A DNA stretch of 57,396 bases from Hafnia alvei (GTDB lineage Bacteria; Pseudomonadota; Gammaproteobacteria; Enterobacterales; Enterobacteriaceae): positions 1-57,396 of the forward strand of contig NZ_FMIQ01000021.1 of the NCBI RefSeq assembly GCF_900095695.1. Direction: 5' to 3'. The translations under genes and the position numbers were made by a program. Positions 48,494 through 57,359 of this stretch are shown in pieces. Position 1 is the stretch's first letter; each line of letters opens with the position of its first letter. The notes under the pieces are model-generated. The model did not search any database. It was not told where the DNA came from and was given only the letters and a program-made list of their open reading frames with translations.

Positions 48494-49722
48494 TGGCAAA
48501 ACTCGCTAAGAAACTCACTGATACTGAAATCAAAAACACAAAACCTGCAGACAAAGAAATCAATCTATTCGATGGCGATGGCCTAATGCTACGAATAGCC
48601 CCACTCTCAAAAGGGGGGAAGAAAAATTGGTATTTCAGATATGCAGTGCCAGTAACTAAAAAACGCACGAAGATGAGCCTTGGGACCTACCCGCACCTCA
48701 CGTTAGCAAGAGCAAGAGCTTTACGTGATGAATATCTATCCTTGCTTGCTAATGGCACTGACCCTCAGATCCACAACACAGATAAAGCTAATGCTCTAAA
48801 AGATGCTACCGAACACACGCTCCAAGCAGTTGCTCGGAAGTGGTTGGATGAGAAGATTAAGACTTCCGGTATATCTAAAGACCACGCAGTTGACATCTGG
48901 CGTAGTCTTGAACGAAATATCTTCCCCGGTCTTGGAAATGTTCCAATAAAAGAGATCCGTCCTAAACTATTGAAGCAGCATCTTGATCCCATTGAGCAAC
49001 GTGGTGTTCTCGAAACCTTACGCCGTATCATTTCCCGCCTGAACGAAATTTTCCGTTACGCTGCGACAGAAGAACTCATTGAGTTCAATCCTGCTGATAA
49101 CCTTGGCCAGCGCTTCAGCAAACCCAAAAAACAAAACATGCCAGCCCTTCCCCCCAACGAGTTGCCAAGATTTATGGCTGCTCTAGCTAATGCCTCAGTC
49201 CGTCTGGAAACCCGTATGCTAATTGAGTGGCAATTGTTGACGTGGGTCCGTCCGGGGGAAGCTGTACGGACTCGGTGGGCAGATATCGATATAGAGAACA
49301 AAATCTGGAACATCCCACCTGAATTTATGAAGATGAAACGTCCGCATAAAGTGCCTCTCAGCAAAGAAGCACTCCGTATACTCGAAAATATGCAGCCTAT
49401 CAGCAGTCATCGTGAATGGGTGTTCCCCAGCATAAAAACGCCACTGACCCATATGCATGAGCAAACTGCTAATACAGCACTAATCCGTATGGGGCTTGGC
49501 GGTGAACTGGTTGCCCACGGTATGCGATCTATAGCAAGGACAGCAGCTGAGGAATGCGGTAAGTTCAGAACAGACGTTCTTGAAGCTGCTCTTGCTCACT
49601 CCAAAAGGGATGAGATTGTTGCGGCATACAACCGAGCTGAGTATCTGGCGGAAAGAGCAACGCTAATGCAGTGGTGGGGAGATTATGTTCAGGCAAAAAA
49701 ATTTAAAGCAATGGTGGCTTGA
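48493..49722 (+). CDS. P4-type tyrosine integrase
   Basis: A 409-residue tyrosine recombinase. N-terminal DUF4102-type arm-binding domain (LTDTEIKNTKPADKE, FDGDGLMLRI, RTKMSLGTYPHLTLARAR), SAM-like core-binding domain near 100-190, then the catalytic domain with Arg in TWVRPGEAVR, HGMRS, LAHSKRD and nucleophile Tyr in AAYNRAEYLAER. I choose ATG 48493 (MAKLAKKLTD), with GAGGG upstream; an ATG at 48439 is in frame but its 18 extra codons lie in the GGGTCC repeats. It catalyses insertion at and excision from ssrA. I see no excisionase gene. Confidence 0.93.
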   Translation: MAKLAKKLTDTEIKNTKPADKEINLFDGDGLMLRIAPLSKGGKKNWYFRYAVPVTKKRTKMSLGTYPHLTLARARALRDEYLSLLANGTDPQIHNTDKANALKDATEHTLQAVARKWLDEKIKTSGISKDHAVDIWRSLERNIFPGLGNVPIKEIRPKLLKQHLDPIEQRGVLETLRRIISRLNEIFRYAATEELIEFNPADNLGQRFSKPKKQNMPALPPNELPRFMAALANASVRLETRMLIEWQLLTWVRPGEAVRTRWADIDIENKIWNIPPEFMKMKRPHKVPLSKEALRILENMQPISSHREWVFPSIKTPLTHMHEQTANTALIRMGLGGELVAHGMRSIARTAAEECGKFRTDVLEAALAHSKRDEIVAAYNRAEYLAERATLMQWWGDYVQAKKFKAMVA

Positions 49723-49890
49723 GAACAGCACTCCAGTTGCGTTGAAAAATGTAAATCGTTTATTCATTACATCAAGCCAAGAAGTCGGATGTAAGTTCAT
49801 CAAAAGTATAAGGTTTCAATTTACCTGTACAGTGATAAAGTTATAAATAAGATACTGAGCTATTTACATTAACCTTTTAAGGGGCATTTT

Positions 49891-51118
49891 ATGCTTTGTA
49901 GCATTTCCAAGATAAATATTCCAATTCCATATTCAAGAAAAAGAGTTGACATTAAGTTAGATGGAATGAGCCTAATTATTACGGGAGGTAATGGTTGTGG
50001 CAAAACAAGTTTTATAACAGCCATTTATAACTACCTAAAGAAAGGAATAGATGACCCAAACAACAATAACGTTCAATTTTTAACAAATCAAATTAACAGA
50101 CATGAACATGAATTAAATAATATTGGTAGAGATGCCGGAAGCTATAATTATTACAGCAGTGAGTTGGAAAAAAAATAAAGCCCGACTAAAAGAAATCAAT
50201 GATTTTAAAATCGATATAAATTCTATTGATAACAAAGACACTCGGTCTTTGCTTAGGTTTCATAGCGCGACAAGACAATCGGCGATCTCATCGCCAAATC
50301 AAGCACCAAAACACTCAGTGCTTGTTGAAGAAAATAGGCATTTTGCTAATGACAAAGATGGGAGCCAATTTTTTGAAAGTTACTTGCTAAGTTTGAAAAA
50401 AAATCAAAGTTATGCAATAGCCTTTGATAAAAATGAAGTCGAAGCAAATCGAATCAAAGACTGGTTCGATAAAATCCAAACAGATTTGCAATCATTATTT
50501 GAAGATTCAAATCTAATTTTGGAGTTTGATACAAAAGATGAAAAATTTTATCTACATCAAGAAGGGAAAGATAAATATACATTCCAAACACTGTCAGCAG
50601 GATACTCATCGATCTTAAGTATTTATACTGATCTGATTATGAGGGTCGAGATGTGGGGAGTTTCACCTGATAACATACAAGGAATTATATTTATTGATGA
50701 AATTGATGCTCATTTACATGTGTCTCTACAAAAACAGATATTGCGTTTTTTCATTAAATCATTTCCAAAAATTCAATTTATCGTAACAACTCATTCTCCC
50801 TTTGTAGTCACGTCCGTTACTAACTCAGTTATTTATGACCTCACAGCCAATGAACAGATAATAGACGTGTCATCTTACTCATATGGTGTAGTCATGGAAG
50901 AAATATTCGGTGTTTTACCAGATTCCCATGCGCTAACAGATAAACTTACTCGCATCGAAAATTTGGCTAAAAATATAACATCAGATAATATTGATGAACT
51001 AGAAAAAATCATATCTTCTTTATCCTCTGAAAAGGAAAATATGAGCTCAGATACTCAAGCCTTCCTTGATGCAGCACAGTTGAAATTGATTAAAACTAAA
51101 AAAAATATTAGTCAGTAG
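49891..51118 (+). pseudogene. PtuA-like ABC/AAA ATPase of a Septu defence system, frameshifted
   Basis: Two overlapping frames make one protein of about 409 residues. The first (49891-50178) has Walker A ITGGNGCGKTSFI near residue 35. It ends in TAA right after an A8 run (50168-50175). Removing one A joins it to the second frame (SSELEKNKARLKEI onward), which has signature LSAGYSSILSIYTDLI, Walker B GIIFIDEIDAHLH and switch His in VTTHSPFVVTSV. The next gene, 9 bases on, is an HNH protein, the Septu (PtuA-PtuB) layout; such systems act against phage. As written the ATPase is split, so it is either inactive, a sequencing error, or made by slippage on the A-run. Codon use is AT-rich, unlike the backbone. 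Confidence 0.75.
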
Positions 51119-51127
51119 GAAATAATC

Positions 51128-51781
51128 ATGTTCAATGTAATGAGAACAAGGCCTGCACCTAATTCATTATTGGCCCAGAAAAAATATGATGGCGATGACG
51201 TTCATTCGGCACTACAAGAATGCTTCCATGAAAAATGTTATTTATGTGAAACTAAGAAACCTTTAGATATAAATATTGAGCATTTTGATCCTCACATGGG
51301 GGATTTAAGAAAAAAATTCTCATGGGATAATTTATATTTAGTATGCTCACGCTGCAACAACATCAAACTAACAAAATATGATAATCTTCTTGATTGTTGT
51401 TCAGGAAGTGTCTGGGATAGAGTGAAATTAATACCCGGATTTTCTCCTAAAGCTAAAAACTTTATTATTACACCTCAATTCTATGATGATAAGACTATTG
51501 AAACAGCCCAATTGCTAGATGAAATTTACAATAATGATAATACAATGAATAAAAGACTTACAGCCCGATCTCTTCGAGCACAAGTTGTCCAGACAACACA
51601 CAAACTTACACAGCATATGATTGCATATTATAGCGAAGACTCAACCGATGAAGAAAAAGAAAACGCGTTCAATAAAATTAAAGTTATGATAAAAAAAACC
51701 TATCCTTACTCAGCCTTTTGTCGTTGGATGATAAAAGATGATGAAGATTTAGATAAATTACTGTCCCCTCTGATGGATTGA
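51128..51781 (+). CDS. PtuB-like HNH endonuclease of a Septu defence system
   Basis: A 217-residue protein with an HNH fold held by two Cys pairs: CYLCE (near 38-42) and CSRCNN (near 76-81). Between them are the catalytic His in NIEHFDPH and the Asn in FSWDNLYLVC. PtuB proteins nick or cut DNA or tRNA-linked targets when released by PtuA; the exact target here is unknown. It lies 9 bases behind the PtuA-like gene and is followed by a terminator, so the two form an operon. No reverse transcriptase or msr/msd is nearby, so this is not the retron-linked form. Confidence 0.82.
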   Translation: MFNVMRTRPAPNSLLAQKKYDGDDVHSALQECFHEKCYLCETKKPLDINIEHFDPHMGDLRKKFSWDNLYLVCSRCNNIKLTKYDNLLDCCSGSVWDRVKLIPGFSPKAKNFIITPQFYDDKTIETAQLLDEIYNNDNTMNKRLTARSLRAQVVQTTHKLTQHMIAYYSEDSTDEEKENAFNKIKVMIKKTYPYSAFCRWMIKDDEDLDKLLSPLMD

Positions 51782-51787
51782 ATAGAA

Positions 51788-51818
51788 AACAAAAGGGCCT
51801 TACGGCCCTTTTGTTTTT
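51788..51818 (+). terminator. Terminator of the Septu-like operon
   Basis: ACAAAAGGGCC (51789-51799), loop TTAC, GGCCCTTTTGT (51804-51814), then T. Closes the operon 7 bases after the HNH gene. Confidence 0.92.
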
Positions 51819-51954
51819 AGCAAAGATATCATTTCTCATTATATGTAATAAAAAATACATGTACTAAATGATAAATGAAACCCTATAAATGGGGTTATTT
51901 ATCGAGCATATTAAAATACCTATACCCTACTATTAAACTAACTCAACAGCTCAC

Positions 51955-51979
51955 CAACCTAAAAACAAGTTTTAGGTTG
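51955..51979. repeat. Hairpin downstream of the mobilization small genes
   Basis: CAACCTAAAA (51955-51964) and TTTTAGGTTG (51970-51979) pair perfectly over 10 bp with a 5-base loop. It lies 28 bases behind the TraD-like gene on the minus strand and may end that transcript. The rest of 51819-52007 is AT-rich with no gene. Confidence 0.55.
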
Positions 51980-52007
51980 ATTCACCGTTTGGATGAGAAA
52001 AGGAAAT

Positions 52008-52292
52008 TTACTGCGTTGGCTTAATTATAACATTATCGATATATACTTGCCCCTGCGCTCGGCATAATTGAATATCGCTTTCATCAAGCTTAGGTAGCTC
52101 CAGCAAAATCCCAAAGACCAGAGCCTTATCAACTGCACTAATATCACATCCTAATACTTTGGCAACCTCTGCACCGAAAATAATTTTCTGTCGAGTATTT
52201 TCTTTTTTTGTTTGATGTTTCTTTTTAGCTTCCAAGAAGTATAAACGCTCCTGATCTGAAGCAATTTGTTGTTTGATGTTTTTTATTGTCAT
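52008..52292 (-). CDS. TraD-like small mobilization protein
   Basis: A 94-residue protein. After a Lys/Gln-rich helical start (NIKQQIASDQERLYFLEAKKKH) it has ENTRQKIIFGAEVAKVLGCDISAVDKALVFGILLEL written here as three parts: ENTRQKIIFGAEV, AKVLGCDI and ALVFGILLEL. The R..I..G..V.K.LG....D.A...G.LLEL pattern resembles the small TraD/TraC-type accessory proteins that sit opposite MobA/TraA-like relaxases on plasmids. Position divergent from the relaxase gene agrees. Function (relaxosome accessory) is inferred. Confidence 0.6.
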   Translation of the reverse strand: MTIKNIKQQIASDQERLYFLEAKKKHQTKKENTRQKIIFGAEVAKVLGCDISAVDKALVFGILLELPKLDESDIQLCRAQGQVYIDNVIIKPTQ

Positions 52293-52303
52293 GACTTTTC
52301 TCC

Positions 52304-52546
52304 CTAATATTTATTTGTTTTTGAATAAGGGATATCAGCATAGTCATAACCACGGCTCAGTTGTTTCTTGATTGACTTAATACGGAATTTAAACTGTTGC
52401 TTAATCTGGCGTTGCTTTGCTTGTTCCCTAATCTGGCTTACTATTTTTTCCGCTGCTAAATAGGCTTGTTCTGTATCAGTGTAGATCCCATCATCGAGAA
52501 GTCTTTTTACTTCTCAGTCGATAGCTTCGTCATTATTTTTATACAT
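52304..52546 (-). pseudogene. Small mobilization-region gene with a stop at codon 11
   Basis: From ATG 52546, preceded by a perfect AAAGGAGG, the frame reads MYKNNDEAID, then TGA (52516-52514), then runs open for 69 more codons (EVKRLLDDGIYTDTEQA to ADIPYSKTNKY) to TAG at 52304. The strong ribosome site and long open remainder say this was an 80-codon gene broken by one base change (TGG or CGA to TGA). It ends 12 bases before the TraD-like gene and was cotranscribed. The EV..LL.DG.Y motif recalls ribbon-helix-helix proteins, a weak hint. Confidence 0.65.
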
Positions 52547-52996
52547 AACACCTCCTTTAATTATAACTTATTATTCCTTAACATACTTTTGAATAATAAC
52601 AATAGGCATTCCTATTTTATTTTACAAACTACAAGCTCATCCACATTATTGCTTAAAATAGGTGTTAACTTAATGATAGCTAACCAATAGCCTCTAGTCT
52701 TCTCTGCTGCCAATCAAGAAAAATGAAATATAACAACACTATATGATTGCAACCACTAACTATTTTACCTGATACTCTCCACGTTACTTATTTTTGTATG
52801 CTTGTTATTTTAATTTCACGCGTCTACTAAAACCATCGAATAACAAAAATAGCATATATGCTATCCCGGAATACTTCGCCCCTTCATCCAGATAGCGCCG
52901 CTTAATTAGGCGTTTTGTTCTTTCATAATTTTACAGTTATTAATATATTTTGTATTAATTAAGTAAGCGGTTTTTATATTGTTAGAAAAAACAATG
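52547..52996. other. AT-rich gap between divergent mobilization genes
   Basis: About 450 bases with no convincing gene. It must hold the promoters of the leftward small genes and probably of the relaxase. The probable oriT begins at its right end. Confidence 0.45.
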
Positions 52997-53102
52997 CCCA
53001 CTTATACACTCACTTCGTGAGCGTGTGGGGTCTACCGACAGTTGCCTGCCGCAGGCTAAAAGAAAGGTCAACGTCACACAAGAGTTTTTCTCACGAAAAA
53101 CT
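52997..53102. other. Probable origin of transfer (oriT)
   Basis: Three hairpins in about 105 bases: CTCAC-TTC-GTGAG (53009-53021) nested inside CCCAC (52997-53001) and GTGGG (53025-53029); GCCTG-CCG-CAGGC (53044-53056); AGTTTTTC-TCAC-GAAAAACT (53083-53102). They end 35 bases before a MobA/MobL relaxase gene, where oriT of this relaxase class normally lies. The base composition is richer in GC than the surroundings. The nick site cannot be named by eye. Confidence 0.6.
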
Positions 53103-53137
53103 AATAGCAACATAGTTATATTTGAGGTTTGTATTTT

Positions 53138-54544
53138 ATGGCGATATTTCATCTGGAGTTTAAAATTGTGAAACGTTCTGAGGGTATGTCTTCCTGTAGG
53201 AAAGCTGCCTATCATGCGCGTTGCAAAATAACAGATGATCGTACAGGTAATACATACGATTTTAGCCACAGAACAGATTTATGCCATCATCAGATATTAG
53301 CTCCTGCTTCTGCGCCATCTCATATTATTGAAAGCTCTACAACCTTATGGAATGAAGTAGAAAGAGTTGAGCGTCAAAAAGATGGTCAAACAGCCCGTTA
53401 TTTTGATGTTGCTATTCCCTGTGAGCTTAACAATGCAGACAAGGTAAAATTGGTTGTAGAATACTGCCAGAAAAATTTCGTTGATAAGGGCATGATTGCT
53501 GATATCGCTTTCCACGACCTCGACGGTAAAAATCCACACGCTCACGTTATGTTGACTTTAAAACCAATCACGGCTACGGGCTTTACCAAAAAAGAAAGAA
53601 ACTGGAACGATAAGAAAAATGTATTACTCTGGCGTGAAGCGTGGTCTGCACACACTAACAGCTACCTTGAAGCTTCAGGAGCGTCAGAACGTATTGATCA
53701 CCGTTCTATCGATGCTCAACACACTGAAGCAATCGAAAGCGCTGCAACTACCGTGGATATTGAAGAAAAAGCGTTATGGCTTGCCAAGGCGACGTTAACC
53801 AGCCGTCCACCCATGCAGCGTATTCATCGTGCTAAGTGGAACAGTGAGGAGGCTCAGAAACAACGAGCTGCTGAACAGGCTGTTCGTGATGAGATAAAAC
53901 AGGAAGCACTGACCACATACTATGCTTTCAAAGATTTGGATCTTCAGATCGTTGTTGACCTCAGGAACTTCACAGTATCGGAGCTTCCTGAACCTATTGA
54001 AATAATATTGCCTAATACGGATTCTCAGTCAGGTTCATCGGAATACCAAACGCCTGTTCTGGTTGTCCCTGCACCTCATACACGCACTAAATTGAAAACC
54101 CCATCCTCTGTAAAAGCCGGAGCGATTAAACGCGCTCCAGTCAAAAGTAAGAGGAAGCAAGTTAAACCCCGCCATGATGGTATCTTTAGACGTTTTACAG
54201 CATTAGTCATAGATTTTTTCAAAGAAAAATTTATCTGGGTCAAGAAGAAACCGGTTGTGGTTCGTAATGATACTGAACACGATAAACGCATTGCTGAAAA
54301 CTACGTGTTTGATGAAGTGCAGAGTATCTATGTGCCACGTGCTGAGTTTGAGAGACGTGCCAGATTTAACGCTGATGACTACAAACCAACAAAAGAGGAT
54401 ATCACTCGTTTTCCAAGCCGTCCTAAACCGGAGCCACATGATGCTAATAAAAGTATAGTTATTGACCCATCCATATACCCAAGATATAAAAATACGAACA
54501 GGTTTCCGAAAATGAGGCCGCCAAGATTAGACGATGACGGTTGA
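53138..54544 (+). CDS. MobA/MobL-family relaxase
   Basis: A 468-residue MOB(Q)-type relaxase. It starts MAIFHLEFKIVKRSEGMSSC then RKAAYHARCKITDDRTG, the standard N-terminus with the early conserved His and candidate nicking Tyr (AAYHA). The His motif that binds the metal is in NPHAHVMLTLKPI near residue 140. The relaxase domain fills about 1-220; the rest is a basic, low-complexity tail (PVKSKRKQVKPRHDG). There is no primase or helicase domain. ATG 53138 has GAGG 10 bases upstream; a TTG three codons earlier is not used. It would nick the nearby oriT and lead the strand into a borrowed conjugation channel. Confidence 0.9.
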   Translation: MAIFHLEFKIVKRSEGMSSCRKAAYHARCKITDDRTGNTYDFSHRTDLCHHQILAPASAPSHIIESSTTLWNEVERVERQKDGQTARYFDVAIPCELNNADKVKLVVEYCQKNFVDKGMIADIAFHDLDGKNPHAHVMLTLKPITATGFTKKERNWNDKKNVLLWREAWSAHTNSYLEASGASERIDHRSIDAQHTEAIESAATTVDIEEKALWLAKATLTSRPPMQRIHRAKWNSEEAQKQRAAEQAVRDEIKQEALTTYYAFKDLDLQIVVDLRNFTVSELPEPIEIILPNTDSQSGSSEYQTPVLVVPAPHTRTKLKTPSSVKAGAIKRAPVKSKRKQVKPRHDGIFRRFTALVIDFFKEKFIWVKKKPVVVRNDTEHDKRIAENYVFDEVQSIYVPRAEFERRARFNADDYKPTKEDITRFPSRPKPEPHDANKSIVIDPSIYPRYKNTNRFPKMRPPRLDDDG

Positions 54545-54609
54545 TCAATTTTGATGTGGCGAATATATGTCCATTAATAATCATGGAACTAAAACGAGGA
54601 TATTCAAAT

Positions 54610-55296
54610 ATGAACAATGATGATATGTATGAAAAAAAATACCAAATATTGCGCCAGCAAAATCTTGATGCATGGACAGGTGAAGGATACGCAAGAGCGT
54701 GGGAGCAACTGAATCATATTTTTGATATGCTCAACAAAGAAAATCTTTTGCCGGCACCACCTGCAAAATTTCTTGAACTTGGTTGTGGCAATGCAGCGAT
54801 GTCTTCGCAATTGATGGCGCAACAAGGCTACGATGTTTATGGCGTTGATATATCACCAACAGCAATAAAATGGGCTAATGAACGTTTTTTGTCATTAAAC
54901 CTGAAAGGTCATTTTCATGTCGATAATATTTCCAACATTTCTCATTTTACCTCTGAAAGCTTCGATATTTTTTTTGACGGAAGTTGCTTGCATTGTATCA
55001 ATGGCGGAGACAGATTAAATTGCTTCGCAGAAATAAAACGTCTGATTAAACCAGATGGGAGTTTAATAATATCCACTATGTGTGGTCTGCCTAAGCAGCA
55101 AGAAGATATTAACAACTATAACTATGAGAACTATCAACTGTATCAAAACAATCAGCCATGGCGTACGCTAAAGCCATTAGATTTTCTCAAAGAAGAAATA
55201 ATCACCTCAGGGTTTTCAATTCTGTATACTCATGTAAATGAAAACCCTTGGTGGGATCATGCTACTATTGTTTGTGTAAAACAAATAATAGCTTAA
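54610..55296 (+). CDS. Class I SAM-dependent methyltransferase, substrate unknown
   Basis: A 228-residue protein with a Rossmann methyltransferase fold: motif I AKFLELGCGNAAMSSQL, the acidic end of strand 2 in VYGVDISPTAI, motif IV region FDIFFDGSCLHCI and GSLIISTMCG. There is no DPPY/NPPY, so it is not an obvious DNA adenine methylase; small-molecule or tellurite-type (TehB-like) families are nearer. I choose ATG 54610 (MNNDDMYEKKYQ) with CGAGGA at good distance. It follows the relaxase in the same direction after 65 bases and is AT-rich cargo. Role unknown. Confidence 0.75.
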   Translation: MNNDDMYEKKYQILRQQNLDAWTGEGYARAWEQLNHIFDMLNKENLLPAPPAKFLELGCGNAAMSSQLMAQQGYDVYGVDISPTAIKWANERFLSLNLKGHFHVDNISNISHFTSESFDIFFDGSCLHCINGGDRLNCFAEIKRLIKPDGSLIISTMCGLPKQQEDINNYNYENYQLYQNNQPWRTLKPLDFLKEEIITSGFSILYTHVNENPWWDHATIVCVKQIIA

Positions 55297-55394
55297 AAAT
55301 CAATAATAATTTTACTCTATGATATTTCTTAAAATATAAAATAAACCACGAGTGTAGTTTAAATACAATAACGTGGTTTATTTATTACTTATAG

Positions 55395-55670
55395 CTACAT
55401 TCTTCGCCTAAAAACAACATTATCAGAGAAAATTGCCTTACCAGCTGCAAACCCTACAGCAGCTATTATTGGTAAACTAATAGTTGCCCCTGCCATTCCC
55501 GATCCCATACCAATCATAGCTGACAGGCCGAAGGACAGGAATATAACTATAAAAGCATACCAGCCCGGAAATGTGCCATACAGCACTGAAGCTTGGCATC
55601 CCGTGCAAACGTGAACGCCACTCTGGCTTTCCTTAAAGCAGTATGGGCATTTAATCGTATTGTTTTCCAT
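55395..55670 (-). CDS. Zinc-ribbon membrane protein
   Basis: A 91-residue protein: an N-terminal zinc ribbon (KCPYCFKESQ ... VCTGCQA, CxxC twice) followed by two TM helices (WYAFIVIFLSFGLSAMIG and ATISLPIIAAVGFAAGKAIF). The ribbon probably faces the cytoplasm. It is 14 bases downstream of the lipoprotein gene, in one operon. I know no function for it. Confidence 0.75.
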   Translation of the reverse strand: MENNTIKCPYCFKESQSGVHVCTGCQASVLYGTFPGWYAFIVIFLSFGLSAMIGMGSGMAGATISLPIIAAVGFAAGKAIFSDNVVFRRRM

Positions 55671-55684
55671 TTCTTAATCCTTAA

Positions 55685-56266
55685 TTAATGGCTGATGGTG
55701 CCGTCTTTGAGGACAACGAGACGAACTGGCATATCGGCATTGTTTACTGTAGTGAAACCACGAACTTCGAAATTGTTGATAGTCCCGGTAATGCTGACCT
55801 TCTGGCTTTTCTTGTAGGTAAGCACAGCATCATCAAGGCCTGAGTAATACTTGATCCACACCATACCGCCGCAGTAGCTGGTATCTGATGTTTTGAAGAG
55901 CAGGTAATAATTTGCATGAGCTGCTTTTTCCATACCTGTCATCATATCGCTGGCACTCCTGCCTTTAGTGACTTCAAGAACAGTGGCATTAGCAATTGAG
56001 ATCCGTTTACCCGTCCAGCTCTTCTCTGCTGCCATTGCATTTTCTTCATAGTCTTTGCAGACAGGACCAAGACCCGCAACTGAGGATGCCGGGCCAGAGC
56101 TTTGAGTTGAACCTGAAACACCCAGTGTTTTATCGACTGCACTGTTCAATGACGACAATGAAGAGTTAATCGCACCGTTAACACTATTCACGCCATCGTT
56201 AAGCTGTTGGCATCCAGACAGAACAGCAGCAGATAAAAGCAGCGGTATCATCTTCCTTACTTTCAT
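55685..56266 (-). CDS. Lipoprotein with a tRNA_anti-like (OB-fold) domain
   Basis: A 193-residue lipoprotein. The signal peptide ends in LSGC near residue 18, so Cys is lipidated. A Ser/Asn-rich linker (about 25-75) precedes an OB-type domain (KRISIANATVLEV ... YYLLFKTSDTSYCGGMVW ... KVSITGTINNFEVRG) like the tRNA_anti-like family; two Cys may form a disulfide. I start at ATG 56266 (MKVRKMIPLLL), with GGGGAT just before it; an ATG four codons upstream is in frame. Its pairing with the zinc-ribbon gene suggests a shared envelope role, not known. Confidence 0.75.
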   Translation of the reverse strand: MKVRKMIPLLLSAAVLSGCQQLNDGVNSVNGAINSSLSSLNSAVDKTLGVSGSTQSSGPASSVAGLGPVCKDYEENAMAAEKSWTGKRISIANATVLEVTKGRSASDMMTGMEKAAHANYYLLFKTSDTSYCGGMVWIKYYSGLDDAVLTYKKSQKVSITGTINNFEVRGFTTVNNADMPVRLVVLKDGTISH

Positions 56267-56346
56267 ACCTATCCCCATAAAGTAAAAGTTGCGTCAAAGA
56301 CAGCCCTACCCGCGAGTGACCTTCACAGGGCTATATAAGCTGTTTA

Positions 56347-56540
56347 ATCAATTGATAGCATTCAATTATTTTTGCTGTTCGTCATATCGTTTGTAACGCT
56401 CAAAAACAAATCAATGATAGTTTTTACCTATCATAAGCACAAAATCGATCGATTAAATCAATTATAAAACCGATCAATAATTCATTTTCAATCGTTAAAA
56501 GCTATCAATATAAATTTATCGATCTGTTAAATCGATCAAT
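56347..56540. repeat. Cluster of six ATCAAT direct repeats
   Basis: ATCAAT on the plus strand at 56347, 56410, 56457, 56473, 56504 and 56535, with steps of 63, 47, 16, 31 and 31 bases, in a very AT-rich segment that also has ATCGATCGAT-like palindromes. It lies upstream of the leftward lipoprotein gene. Iteron-like; could be a replication or partition site or a repressor-binding array. Confidence 0.55.
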
Positions 56541-56760
56541 TTAGCAGGTGAAATACAAGGGATAATGGGCATATAACGTTGAAGTAAATGGGTAGGTAGG
56601 GGCTAAACATTGTCGCTGCTATTACTAGCAAAATCAGGCATCATCGAAGGCTTTCGGAGCTGGCGTGATAAATCTTTGCGGATGCTTTTGTTTTGTCAGA
56701 GACCAATAATGGTCGTGTCGGCTTATCGGTGTAGGAAATATTTCGCTCATACAATTTAGC
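56541..56760. other. Gap with higher GC, no assignable gene
   Basis: A 220-base stretch that is less AT-rich than its flanks. The plus strand holds a 49-codon frame from a TTG near 56609 (LLLLAKSGIIEGFRSWRDKS) with no ribosome site; it may be a gene remnant. Confidence 0.35.
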
Positions 56761-56976
56761 TCATAACATCAATGTTCTTATCGTTTCCTCATCCATTTGA
56801 CTTATTTCTGTAATTAACTTTCTGTAAATATTAACTATTCGCTCTTCATCGCAAGCACTTACTGACTCAGACAAGAAATAAAAACCATAATCTTTAACCA
56901 TGATATTACTGTCATTATCAAAGATGAGATTTATTCCAGTTTCATTTTCTTCTATATCTTTTATCAGGCAGGTCAT
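56761..56976 (-). CDS. Hypothetical small acidic protein
   Basis: A 71-residue frame (MTCLIKDIEENETG ... MDEETIRTLML). It has no signal peptide, TM helix or motif I recognise; it is acidic and likely soluble. The ribosome site is weak. The frame covers most of an AT-rich interval, so coding status is uncertain. Confidence 0.4.
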   Translation of the reverse strand: MTCLIKDIEENETGINLIFDNDSNIMVKDYGFYFLSESVSACDEERIVNIYRKLITEISQMDEETIRTLML

Positions 56977-57140
56977 AAATGAAGTTTATTCATTAGTATG
57001 AAAAAGCGTAATAACCTTAATGTTGTTCATTTTATTTTCCCTTTTTTCTCTATCTTTTTAATAAACTATTTCCACCCTGAAAATAAAATTTAACTTGTGC
57101 ATAAAAAATAACACTCCTGATGTTTTTATATTATTTTGAA

Positions 57141-57192
57141 AGGATATTTATCCTATGAGCTAAAGCTCATTGTGCTGGCGCACGGCTCCGCC
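57141..57192. repeat. Three close hairpins near the right edge
   Basis: AGGATA-TT-TATCCT (57141-57154), ATGAGC-TAAA-GCTCAT (57155-57170) and GGCG ... CGCC (57177-57180, 57189-57192) followed by CTTTTT. The last may be a terminator; together they look like a regulatory or origin-type region. The rest of 56977-57396 has no open frame. Confidence 0.5.
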
Positions 57193-57359
57193 CTTTTTCT
57201 GATCATCAACTTATTTACGCAATGGAAAAGTTCACTTCTTTATCAGGATGAAGATAAATCCAACCAAAAAAACAAATAATCCTGTTTGTATGTAATATTT
57301 ATGTATTAATCTTTGCATTGATAATGTGTTTACACCGGGTTAGAAAACCGAACTGCAGG

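Noticed and set aside
49891-51781. Retron-linked or Gabija-type system
   Set aside because: No reverse transcriptase, msr/msd, UvrD helicase or TOPRIM nuclease is nearby; ATPase plus HNH fits Septu best.
56609-56758. 49-codon plus-strand frame starting with TTG
   Set aside because: No ribosome site, no recognisable motif; kept only as a possible remnant.
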